Positions 51,279 through 58,481 of a stretch of 64,000 bases of DNA are shown piece after piece. The stretch lies in contig NZ_CP127385.1 of the NCBI RefSeq assembly GCF_030378205.1, forward strand, positions 5,558,001-5,622,000, read 5' to 3'. The notes under the pieces were generated by a model. The model worked only from the letters and a program-made list of their open reading frames with translations, did no database searches and was not told where the DNA came from. Within the stretch, counting starts at the first letter, position 1; every line of letters begins with the position of its first letter. Source of the DNA: Bradyrhizobium sp. NP1 (lineage in GTDB: Bacteria; Pseudomonadota; Alphaproteobacteria; Rhizobiales; Xanthobacteraceae). The position numbers and the translations under genes are program-made.

Positions 51279-51769
51279 GTCGCCCGCCGGCCGGCAGCCT
51301 TCTGTGCCGATCCCTTGGCCTTGGCCAGAAGCCGCATCAAGTCGCGCACGTCTTTCGGCGTCAACTCGGCGAAAATATCGGCAATCCAGGTCTCGTGCTC
51401 GGCCGCCATCTTTCGAAATTCGGACCGGCCCGCCTTGGTCAGGCGGATGACCTGGACCCGACGATCGGAGTCCGAAGTTCGGCGGTCGAGATGGCCGGAT
51501 TCGACAAGTCGCTCCACCAATCCTGTCACGTTGCCGTTGGAAACCATCATCCGCTTGGAAACGTCCGACAGCGTCATGCCGTCGGGTGCCCGATCGAGCT
51601 GCGCCATCAGGTCGAAGCGCGGCAGCGTGACATCGAACCGCTCGCGCAGCCGGCTGCGGACAGTTCCCTCGATCAGCGTCGTGCAGGTGAGAAGGCGCAG
51701 CCACAGGCGCAGCTCGTTGCCATGGTCTTCCGGAAGCTCGACGGCCTTGGTCTCGGAATCAAGCATCAT
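51275..51769 (-). CDS. MarR-family transcriptional regulator
   Basis: 164 aa. The winged helix covers about 45-115: FDLMAQLDRAPDGMTLSDVS, RMMVSNGNVTGLVERLVESG (recognition helix), then wing RRTSDSDRRVQVIRLTKAG. The dimerising helices flank it. The start at ATG 51767-51769 is preferred (GGA at seven bases); a TTG at 51781 would add four residues. MarR proteins of aromatic-acid clusters often release DNA when an aryl-CoA thioester binds. It has a candidate operator 53 bp upstream, and five similar sites lie at other promoters of the island, so it probably regulates the whole set and itself. Confidence 0.9.
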   Translation of the reverse strand: MMLDSETKAVELPEDHGNELRLWLRLLTCTTLIEGTVRSRLRERFDVTLPRFDLMAQLDRAPDGMTLSDVSKRMMVSNGNVTGLVERLVESGHLDRRTSDSDRRVQVIRLTKAGRSEFRKMAAEHETWIADIFAELTPKDVRDLMRLLAKAKGSAQKAAGRRAT

Positions 51770-51821
51770 GGTGCAATCCAACCCGCCAGCCTCGCCGCTC
51801 GCAAGCCTCGCGTCGGCTCAT

Positions 51822-51839
51822 CATTTTGACCTTCAAATA
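51822..51839 (-). promoter_or_regulatory. Candidate MarR operator B
   Basis: Minus-strand TATTTGAAGGTCAAAATG, with the perfect core TTTGA-CCT-TCAAA (plus strand 51825-51837). It lies before the marR-hydrolase operon. Confidence 0.65.
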
Positions 51840-51898
51840 ATTCGGGCGGCACTGCAAGTCAAAGTAGAAGACATCGTGATGCCCGCGGTTTTCGGATT

Positions 51899-51916
51899 TT
51901 CTTTAAGCTTCAAGTA
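51899..51916 (+). promoter_or_regulatory. Candidate MarR operator C
   Basis: TTCTTTAAGCTTCAAGTA, 136 bp before the solute-binding protein start, in the divergent region with site B. Matches site A at 12 of 18 positions. Confidence 0.5.
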
Positions 51917-52051
51917 ATTGGCGCGCCGCTTGCATGGCAAGGGTCGCGGCGAACACGGCGGACCATCGGTTCGCTTGCAGCACTGGTCTGCATCAGCATA
52001 AGCTTGAACCCACGGCATGGCGGCGGCGCGCGGCCGATCGAGGGAAACGAG

Positions 52052-53227
52052 ATGAAGCAGAAGTGGTGTTGGGCTGGGCTGGCGGCTTTGTTGGGCATGA
52101 CCATCCACCCCGCGGTCGCGCAGGAAAAAATCAAGATCGGAGTGATCCTGACGCTGTCGGGCCCGGCGGCCGTGCTGGGACAGCAGGCACGCGACGGTTT
52201 CGCGCTCGCGGTCAAGGATCTTGGCGGCAAGCTAGGCGGACGGGATGTCGAAGTCGTCGTGGCTGACGACGAGCTGAAGCCTGATGCCGCCGTGACCAAG
52301 GTCAGGGGGTTACTCGAGCGCGACAAGGTGGATTTCGTGGTCGGCCCGATCTTTTCCAACATCCTGCTGGCGATACACAAGCCCGTCACCGACACCAAGA
52401 CGTTCCTGATCAGCCCGAACGCCGGCCCGTCAAGCTATGCCGGCAAGGAATGCAACCCGTTCTTCTACGTGACGTCCTACCAAAACGACCAGGTGCACGA
52501 GATCCTTGGCAAGGTGGCGCAGGAGCGCGGCTACAAGCGCGTCTATGTGCTGGTGCCGAACTATCAGGCTGGACGGGACTCGGTTGCAGGCTTCAAGCTC
52601 GACTACAATGGCGAGATCGTCGAGGAATCCTACATGCCGCTGAACACGCTGGACTTCCAGCCGGAGCTCTCGAAAATCGCCTCGCTCAATCCGGACGCCG
52701 TCTTCACCTTCATGCCGGGCGGCATGGGCGTCAACCTGGTCAAGCAGTACAAGCAGGCGGGGCTCGCCGAGCGGATTCCCTTCCTGTCGGCCTTCACCGT
52801 CGATGAATCGACACTGCCGGCGCAGCAGGACGCGGCGGTTGGCATGTTTGGCGGCGCCGACTGGGCCCCCGATCTCGACAACCCGCCGAGCCGAAAATTC
52901 GTCGCAGCCTATGAAGCGGCTTACAACAGCGTGCCCGGCACCTATGCCATGCAGGCGTACGACGCCGCCCTCCTGATCGACAGCGCGGTGAAAGCCGTGA
53001 AAGGCGATCTCGGCAACAAGACGGCCGTGGCGGCCGCATTGAAGAAGGCCGACTTCACGTCGTTGCGTGGGAAGTTCAGGATCAACACCAATGGCTACCC
53101 GATTCAGGATTTCTACCTGACAAAAGTCGCCAAGCGGCCGGACGGCAAATTCCAGACCGAGATCGTGCAGAAGGTATTCGAGAACTATGGCGATCGCTAC
53201 GCCAAGGATTGCGCGCCGGCCAACTGA
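52052..53227 (+). CDS. ABC solute-binding protein, LivK type (aromatic-acid-like)
   Basis: 391 aa from the ATG at 52052 behind GAGGGAAACGAG. Signal peptide MKQKWCWAGLAALLGMTIHP with AVA, then QEKIKIGVILTLSGPAAVLG. Type 1 fold with DELKPDAAVTKVRGLLERDK and ISPNAGPSSYAGKECNPFFY, as in proteins of aromatic-compound systems (4-hydroxybenzoate, anthranilate) of Bradyrhizobium and Rhodopseudomonas. No membrane or ATPase genes are beside it; it may use one of the two Liv-type systems at 30-40 kb or others. Divergent from marR; followed by the cupin gene at 36 bp. Confidence 0.9.
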   Translation: MKQKWCWAGLAALLGMTIHPAVAQEKIKIGVILTLSGPAAVLGQQARDGFALAVKDLGGKLGGRDVEVVVADDELKPDAAVTKVRGLLERDKVDFVVGPIFSNILLAIHKPVTDTKTFLISPNAGPSSYAGKECNPFFYVTSYQNDQVHEILGKVAQERGYKRVYVLVPNYQAGRDSVAGFKLDYNGEIVEESYMPLNTLDFQPELSKIASLNPDAVFTFMPGGMGVNLVKQYKQAGLAERIPFLSAFTVDESTLPAQQDAAVGMFGGADWAPDLDNPPSRKFVAAYEAAYNSVPGTYAMQAYDAALLIDSAVKAVKGDLGNKTAVAAALKKADFTSLRGKFRINTNGYPIQDFYLTKVAKRPDGKFQTEIVQKVFENYGDRYAKDCAPAN

Positions 53228-53263
53228 GCGCCGGCCAACTCAATGCAGGGAGGAAACGAAGCC

Positions 53264-53716
53264 ATGAAAGCAGAGGTCGCTGGCATTACGCGCGCCAATG
53301 AAGGCATCCAGGGTATTACCTGGAACATTCTCGGCCAGACCTACGTGCCGAAGAGTAGAACCGAACATTCCTTTTCCTGGCACGCGACGTTTCCGCCCGG
53401 CACCTTCGTGCCGCCGCACATCCATCCCGACCAGGACGAATATCTCTACATCCTCGAGGGTCGGCTCGACTTCATGCTCGACGGCGCCGACGAGTTCGCG
53501 ACCGCCGGCGACACGGTGCGGCTGCCGATGGGCAAGCCGCACGGCATCTTCAACAAATCCCAGCAGAACGCCAAGACATTGTTCTGGGTGTCGCCGACGC
53601 GCAGGCTCTACGACCTGTTCTGGGCCATTCACAATATGAAACAGCAAAACCCGGACGACGTGGTCAAGCTCGCTGCCGAGCACAACATCCACTTCCTGCC
53701 GCCACCGCCCGCCTAG
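53264..53716 (+). CDS. Cupin-domain protein
   Basis: 150 aa from ATG 53264 (GGGAGGA before it; ATG 53243 would add seven residues). One conserved beta-barrel: TFPPGTFVPPHIHPDQDEYL holds the first motif with H, H and E metal ligands, and MGKPHGIFNKSQQ the second histidine. Single-domain cupins bind Fe or Mn and act as dioxygenases, isomerases or binding proteins; the substrate here is likely an intermediate of the aryl-CoA island, but this is only from context. Confidence 0.87.
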   Translation: MKAEVAGITRANEGIQGITWNILGQTYVPKSRTEHSFSWHATFPPGTFVPPHIHPDQDEYLYILEGRLDFMLDGADEFATAGDTVRLPMGKPHGIFNKSQQNAKTLFWVSPTRRLYDLFWAIHNMKQQNPDDVVKLAAEHNIHFLPPPPA

Positions 53717-53726
53717 CAGCCGTTGA

Positions 53727-54971
53727 TCAGGATTGCCGCGCCACCACGCGGGCGGCAAAGCCGGCCTTGGCGGCATAGCCACGCACGATTGCCTCGCGCG
53801 CCTCGTAGCTCAGGATGGTGTCGATATCGGTGAATCCCTGCGGCGCAAGCTGCTCGACTGCGTCGATCACGCCCTCGGGGCCGCCGCGGCGGTTCGATGC
53901 GACGATATCGGCGGTCATTGGCAGGCGCTGGCGCTCATAGGCCTGCAACGACTGGCGCGGATGCTCCGAGCGCGCCAGCGCGTCGGCGAGGCATCGGGCA
54001 TCAAGGATCGCCTGTGACGCGCCATTAGAGCCCACCGGGTACATCGGATGCGCAGCGTCACCAAGCAGCGTGACGCGGCCACTCGACCAATAGGGCAGCG
54101 GATCGCGGTCGCAGCACGGATATTCCCAGAACTCGGGGGTGGCCCGGATCAGGCTCGCGAAATCGACCTGCGGGATCGAGAAGCCCGCGACGTGCGGCAT
54201 CAGTTCTTCCGGCTTGCCAAGCCTCGACCAATCCTCGCGCCGCGGCGGCGGGGTTGAGCCATCGCCAATCCGGACCAGCACCGCCCAATTGGTCAGGCGG
54301 CTTGCCGGGCTCGAACCCTCCGCGATCGGATAGACCACCGCCTTGGCATTCAGGCCGCCCGCGATGATCATCGAACGGCCGGTGAGGAATGCCGGCCAGT
54401 CCGCCGCACCACGCCACAGCATCAAGCCGTTCCAGCACGGCGGTCCCTCCTCCGGAAACAGTGCCTGCCGCACCTTGGAGTGGATGCCGTCGGCGCCGAT
54501 CAGAATGTCGCCGCGCGCGGTATGCGTGTGCGCGCCGCTGCGGTCGAAGAAATAGGCGGTGACGCCACCCTCGTCCTGGCTGAACGCCCCTAACCGGCAA
54601 CCGGTATGAATGGCGTCCGCCCCGAGCTGCGCGACTACCGCTTCGTGAATGATGCCCTGCAGGCGGCCGCGATGGATGGAGAATTGTGGCACCTCGTGCC
54701 CAGCATCAAGACCGCGCTTTTCGTGCCAAACCTGCTGGCCGTGCCGCGTCAGATAAAACAGCTCGCCGGTGCGGATCGCGACCTCGTCGAGCCGATCCAG
54801 GAGGCCGAGGCCGGCAAGCTCGCGGATCGCGTGCGGAAGCGTGTTGATGCCGACACCAAGTTCGCGGATCGTATCCGCCTGTTCGTACAGCTCGCAATCG
54901 ATGCGGCGCGCACGCAACATCAGCGCAGTGGTCAGGCCACCGACGCCGCCGCCGACGATTATCGCCTTCAT
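53727..54971 (-). CDS. FAD-dependent aromatic monooxygenase (group A hydroxylase)
   Basis: 414 aa. GGGVGGLTTALMLRARRI (7-24) binds ADP of FAD, GADGIHSKVRQALFPE holds the DG motif, and GRVTLLGDAAHPMYPVGSNG the GD motif, as in 3-hydroxybenzoate, salicylate or 6-hydroxynicotinate hydroxylases. It would insert oxygen using NAD(P)H. Its stop is 10 bp from the convergent cupin gene. Upstream (54972-55190) lies the strongest palindrome of the MarR set, so it is a single-gene unit under that control. The exact ring substrate cannot be deduced. Confidence 0.9.
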   Translation of the reverse strand: MKAIIVGGGVGGLTTALMLRARRIDCELYEQADTIRELGVGINTLPHAIRELAGLGLLDRLDEVAIRTGELFYLTRHGQQVWHEKRGLDAGHEVPQFSIHRGRLQGIIHEAVVAQLGADAIHTGCRLGAFSQDEGGVTAYFFDRSGAHTHTARGDILIGADGIHSKVRQALFPEEGPPCWNGLMLWRGAADWPAFLTGRSMIIAGGLNAKAVVYPIAEGSSPASRLTNWAVLVRIGDGSTPPPRREDWSRLGKPEELMPHVAGFSIPQVDFASLIRATPEFWEYPCCDRDPLPYWSSGRVTLLGDAAHPMYPVGSNGASQAILDARCLADALARSEHPRQSLQAYERQRLPMTADIVASNRRGGPEGVIDAVEQLAPQGFTDIDTILSYEAREAIVRGYAAKAGFAARVVARQS

Positions 54972-55135
54972 CGCCCTCTACTCCGCAAACGCAACGCTAC
55001 CGCCCAGCGTCGCATGAGCCGTCGCTCCGCGGCAAGCGGCTTCGTCGCTTCAACCTTGAGCTGGGTGCGGGTTTTCTCCACCTGTCCATATGAAGCCTCC
55101 ACCGACACGCTTCTTCCGGCGATCGGAGCAGCAGA

Positions 55136-55153
55136 TACTTTAAATCTAAAATA
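55136..55153 (-). promoter_or_regulatory. Candidate MarR operator D (in a 28-bp palindrome)
   Basis: Minus-strand TATTTTAGATTTAAAGTA, inside the larger inverted repeat with arms GCAGATA (55131-55137) and TATCTGC (55152-55158). CAGATATTTTA is shared exactly with site A. It precedes the FAD monooxygenase gene. Confidence 0.65.
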
Positions 55154-55190
55154 TCTGCTGACAAGTCTCCGCCGAACGGGGACCGGCGGC

Positions 55191-56026
55191 TCAATTGCCC
55201 TGGAAGGACGGCTTCACCTTGTTGGAGAAGGCGATAAAGGCACGCTCGAAATCGGCCGTTGTCATGCAGAGCGCCTGCGCCACGGCTTCGGCCTCGATCG
55301 CCTCTTCCACCGACATCGCCCATTCCATCGCCAGCATGCGCTTGGTCATCGTGTTGGCGAAATTCGGTCCTTCTGCCACCTGCCGCGCCAGGCCCTGGGC
55401 CTGCGTCAACACATGCTCGGGCGTCACGATCCGGCTGAAGAAGCCCCAGCGCTCGCCCTCCTCCGCGGTCATGAAGCGCCCGGTATAGAGCAACTCCGAC
55501 GCCCGCGATTGCCCAATGATGCGTGGCAGGATCGCGCAGGCACCCATGTCGCAGCCCGCCAGTCCCACCTTGTTGAACAGGAAGGCGACCTTGGCGCCGG
55601 TCGCTGCCAGACGCATGTCCGACGCCATCGCGACGATGGCGCCAGCGCCGGCGCAAATCCCTTCGACGGCCGCGACGATCGGCTGCGGGCACGCCCGCAT
55701 CGCCTTGACGAGATCGCCGGTCATGCGCGTGAAGCCGTCAGCCCCTTGGTGTCCATCTTCACGAGCGGACCGATGATCTCAAACACGTCTCCACCAGAGG
55801 AAAAATTGCCGCCTGCGCCGGTCACCACGATGGCCTTGACTTCGTCGTCGAACGCACAGGCACGGAAGAGGTCGGTCAGTTCGCGGTAGCTATCGAAGGT
55901 GAGCGGATTCTTGCGCTCGGGGCGATTGAGCGTCACGGTTGCCACGCCCTCAGTCACCGCCAGCAGGAAGTGCTCGGGCGAATAGTCCGCTAGCGGCAAG
56001 GTCACGGGATTGGCTGGTCTGCTCAT
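55191..56026 (-). pseudogene. Crotonase gene split in two by a 1-bp frameshift
   Basis: Two halves of one enoyl-CoA hydratase family protein in different frames. Part 1 (55721-56026, 101 codons) runs MSRPANPVTLPLADYSPEHF to [20 protein letters not shown] and then [13 protein letters not shown]. Part 2 (55191-55724, 177 codons) begins [20 protein letters not shown] and contains [19 protein letters not shown] and [19 protein letters not shown]. One missing base near 55731 would restore ...[12 protein letters not shown]. The stop of part 1 and the ATG of part 2 overlap as ATGA, so both halves might still be made and could assemble. A sequencing error is the other explanation. RBS AGGAAA stands before part 1. 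Confidence 0.85.
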
Positions 56027-56070
56027 CTCACTTTTCCTCGCACAATTGTCGTGATCGCGTTGCGATGCCT

Positions 56071-56208
56071 TCAAACCTCGCCGCCGGCAACCGCGACGGC
56101 CTGGCCGGTGATCGCCCCTGCATTCTCTCCACATAGCCACGGCACGGCGTCGGCCACCTCGGCTGGCGTCACGGACCTCCCCAGTGGCTTCATCGGCGTC
56201 GGCCCGGA
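56071..56208 (-). pseudogene. 3' remnant of a short-chain dehydrogenase gene
   Basis: Too short to be an independent gene, this minus-strand frame reads [20 protein letters not shown], then [20 protein letters not shown] and GGEV-stop, which is the standard C-terminal 45 residues of FabG-like SDRs. The rest of the gene is absent: upstream the frame meets a TAA at 56215-56217 and then operator E and the divergent hydrolase gene. It points to a deletion or rearrangement that removed the 5' part. It lies 44 bp upstream of the split crotonase, where an intact SDR would be expected in an aryl-CoA operon. Confidence 0.8.
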
Positions 56209-56210
56209 TA

Positions 56211-56228
56211 TATTTTATACTTGAAGCT
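56211..56228 (-). promoter_or_regulatory. Candidate MarR operator E
   Basis: Minus-strand AGCTTCAAGTATAAAATA; shares AAGTATAAAAT exactly with site A. Confidence 0.6.
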
Positions 56229-56291
56229 CTTGCAAGAAATGCGCGACGACCGCATTGCACGGCAAGGGAGGAGACGAAAACCCGGCCGAAT

Positions 56292-56309
56292 TGCTTTAAA
56301 CATAAAGTT
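56292..56309 (+). promoter_or_regulatory. Candidate MarR operator F
   Basis: TGCTTTAAACATAAAGTT with the perfect inverted repeat CTTTA-AACA-TAAAG (56294-56307), 50 bp before the hydrolase start. Confidence 0.55.
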
Positions 56310-56358
56310 TCCGCTTCCCATCCTCGGCGGGCCTGTTAGCATCGATGAGTTGGTCGTG

Positions 56359-57189
56359 ATGGGAGACATTTGCGTGCCTGCTTCGACGCCGAAGAAGACC
56401 GGAAACGGACGCTTCGCCTACGAGGCCGCGGGCGATCCCGGCAAACGGACGTTGGTCTTTCTTCACGGCATTGGCGGAGCAGCCCGGGCGTGGCGCGGCC
56501 AACTGGACGCTTTCGGCGATCGCTACCATACCGTTGCCTGGGATATGCCGGGTTATGGCGGCTCAGCGCCGCTCGCGCGCGTGAGCATCATGACGCTCGC
56601 CGACGCACTGCAGGATTTTCTGCGGCAGATCGGATCTACGAAGCCAATCCTGGTCGGGCACTCGATCGGCGGCATGATCGTGCAGCAATGGCTGACGCAG
56701 AATCCGCAGGGCTCCGCGGCTGTCGTCCTGGCTCAGACAAGTCCCGCCTTCGGCCGGGCTGACGGCGAATGGCAGAAGCAGTTCATCGACGCTCGGCTGG
56801 GCCCGCTCGATCGCGGCGAGTCGCTGGCTTCGCTGGCGCCGAAGCTGGTCGCCGAACTGATCGGCGATGACGCGGAAGCCGCCGGCCTTGCGGTTGCCCG
56901 CGACTGCATGGCGAACGTTCCCGAAGCAAGCTATCGCGCGTCCATGCTGGCCCTGCTTGGGTTTGATCTGCGGCACGCGCTGAAGGACATTCGGGTGCCG
57001 ACCCTGCTGCTGTCGGGCTCGAGAGACAAGAACGCGCCCGCCCCCATGATGGCCAAGATGGCGACCTACATCCCTTCCGCAGAATATGTCGAGCTTGACG
57101 GCGTCGGCCATCTCGTCAATCTCGAGCGGCCCCGAGCGTTCAATACGGCGATCGACCAATTCCTGAAGACCATCGCGGTGACAGCGTAG
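56359..57189 (+). CDS. Alpha/beta-hydrolase, first gene of a five-gene acyl-CoA operon
   Basis: 276 aa from ATG 56359; upstream in-frame starts to 56221 overlap the operators and are unlikely. HGIGGAARAWRGQLDAFGDR carries the oxyanion histidine-glycine, the nucleophile is in GHSIGGMIVQQWL, the acid in LLSGSRDKNAP and the histidine in ELDGVGHLVNLERP. It resembles ring-opening or ester hydrolases such as 3-oxoadipate enol-lactonase and N-formylmaleamate deformylase; substrate unknown. Its stop directly abuts the acyl-CoA dehydrogenase ATG. Confidence 0.88.
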   Translation: MGDICVPASTPKKTGNGRFAYEAAGDPGKRTLVFLHGIGGAARAWRGQLDAFGDRYHTVAWDMPGYGGSAPLARVSIMTLADALQDFLRQIGSTKPILVGHSIGGMIVQQWLTQNPQGSAAVVLAQTSPAFGRADGEWQKQFIDARLGPLDRGESLASLAPKLVAELIGDDAEAAGLAVARDCMANVPEASYRASMLALLGFDLRHALKDIRVPTLLLSGSRDKNAPAPMMAKMATYIPSAEYVELDGVGHLVNLERPRAFNTAIDQFLKTIAVTA

Positions 57190-58479
57190 ATGACGGCGCA
57201 GATCAAAAGCACCATGACCGCGGCAGGCAACACCGCGCTGGACGCACCGATCTTCGATCCCGAAGCTTTTCGCCTCAACGCCGAGCAGGCAGCAATCATT
57301 GCGCGCGCCCGGGAGCTTGGCCAAACCATATTTGCGGGCCGCGCAGCGGCCTACGACCGCGACGCCACGTTTCCTACCGAGAACTACAGGGATCTCCACC
57401 GCGCAGGTCTGCTCGGTATTTCGATCCCATCCAAGCATGGCGGTCTCGGCGCCAACTATCAGACCTATTCGCTGGCGGCCGCCGAGATCGGCCGTTACTG
57501 CGGTGCCACCGCGCTGACCTGGAACATGCACGTCTGTTCCACTCTGTGGTCCGGCCCGCTCGCCGACGATCTCGACATGGACGTGACGACCCGCGCCGAG
57601 CATGAGCGGCGCCGGGCGGTCCACTACAAACGCATCGTTGATGACGGCGCCATCTACTCGCAACCGTTTTCGGAAGGTGGCGCGGCCGCCGCCGGCGGCG
57701 TCGCCTTCGGGACCGAGGCGAAGCCTGTCGCCGGCGGCTGGATCGTCAACGGCAAGAAGATATTTGCATCGCTCTCGGGGCATGCCGACTATTACGGTGT
57801 GCTCTGTACCGAAATCGTCGAAGGCGAGAAAGTCTCTCGGCGCAACACGCTCTATCTTGCGATGCCCGCAAAAGCCGACGGTGTCTCCGTGGTCGGCGAT
57901 TGGGATCCTCTGGGCATGCGTGGGACTGTGTCCCGGACGCTGCTGTTCAAGGATGTGTTTGTAGCGGAGGATGCGGCGCTCATGCCGCGCGGGGTCTATT
58001 TCCAGGCCGCGCAGCGCTGGCCGCATATGTTCCTGACGCTGTCGCCGACTTATATGGGCCTTGCCCAGGCGGCCTATGACTTCACAGTGCGGTATCTGCG
58101 TGGTGAAATTCCCGGCACGCCGCCAGCGAAGCGGCGGATGTATCCCACCAAGCAGATCGCGGTCGCCCAGATGCAGATCAAGCTCGAGCAGATCAAGGCG
58201 ATCTGGTTTCAGGCGGTCTCCGAGGCGCGCGCCAATCCCACCAAGGAGCAGGTGCTGCGGGCCTATGCGGCGCAATACTCCGTCATGGAAGGCGCCAACG
58301 AACTTGCGGCGCTCGCGATACGAACCTGCGGCGGACAGGCGATGTTGAAATCGCTGCCGCTGGAAAGGATCTATCGCGACAGCCGCTGCGGCTCGCTGAT
58401 GCTGCCGTGGACAGCCGAGCTCTGTCTCGACCGCATCGGTCGCGAGGCACTGTATGAGCCCGGTGAAACGGATGACTGA
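57190..58479 (+). CDS. Acyl-CoA dehydrogenase family protein
   Basis: 429 aa. N-terminal helical domain (about 25-140, GLLGISIPSKHGGLGANYQT and IGRYCGATALTWNMHVCSTL), beta domain (about 155-270, QPFSEGGAAAAGGVAFGTEA, VNGKKIFASLSGHADYYGVL, WDPLGMRGTVSRTLLFKDVF) and C-terminal helices with YSVMEGANELAALAIRTCGG and RCGSLMLPWTAELCLDRIGR. The usual YEGT-type segment that provides the catalytic glutamate is not clear, so oxidase or monooxygenase-like flavin chemistry on a CoA thioester or other substrate cannot be excluded. Second gene of the operon. Confidence 0.88.
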   Translation: MTAQIKSTMTAAGNTALDAPIFDPEAFRLNAEQAAIIARARELGQTIFAGRAAAYDRDATFPTENYRDLHRAGLLGISIPSKHGGLGANYQTYSLAAAEIGRYCGATALTWNMHVCSTLWSGPLADDLDMDVTTRAEHERRRAVHYKRIVDDGAIYSQPFSEGGAAAAGGVAFGTEAKPVAGGWIVNGKKIFASLSGHADYYGVLCTEIVEGEKVSRRNTLYLAMPAKADGVSVVGDWDPLGMRGTVSRTLLFKDVFVAEDAALMPRGVYFQAAQRWPHMFLTLSPTYMGLAQAAYDFTVRYLRGEIPGTPPAKRRMYPTKQIAVAQMQIKLEQIKAIWFQAVSEARANPTKEQVLRAYAAQYSVMEGANELAALAIRTCGGQAMLKSLPLERIYRDSRCGSLMLPWTAELCLDRIGREALYEPGETDD

Positions 58480-58481
58480 CG

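Larger units (their letters stand above)
56027..56358. other. 332-bp divergent region with SDR stump and two operators
   Basis: Between the split crotonase (minus) and the hydrolase (plus) there is no intact gene. It holds the SDR remnant (56071-56208) and candidate MarR sites E (56211-56228) and F (56292-56309). A TATACT at 56216-56221 could be a -10 element. Confidence 0.7.

Noticed and set aside
55715..55740. Programmed ribosomal frameshifting to join the split crotonase
   Set aside because: I see no slippery heptamer or stimulatory hairpin at the junction; ATGA restart, true mutation or sequencing error are simpler.
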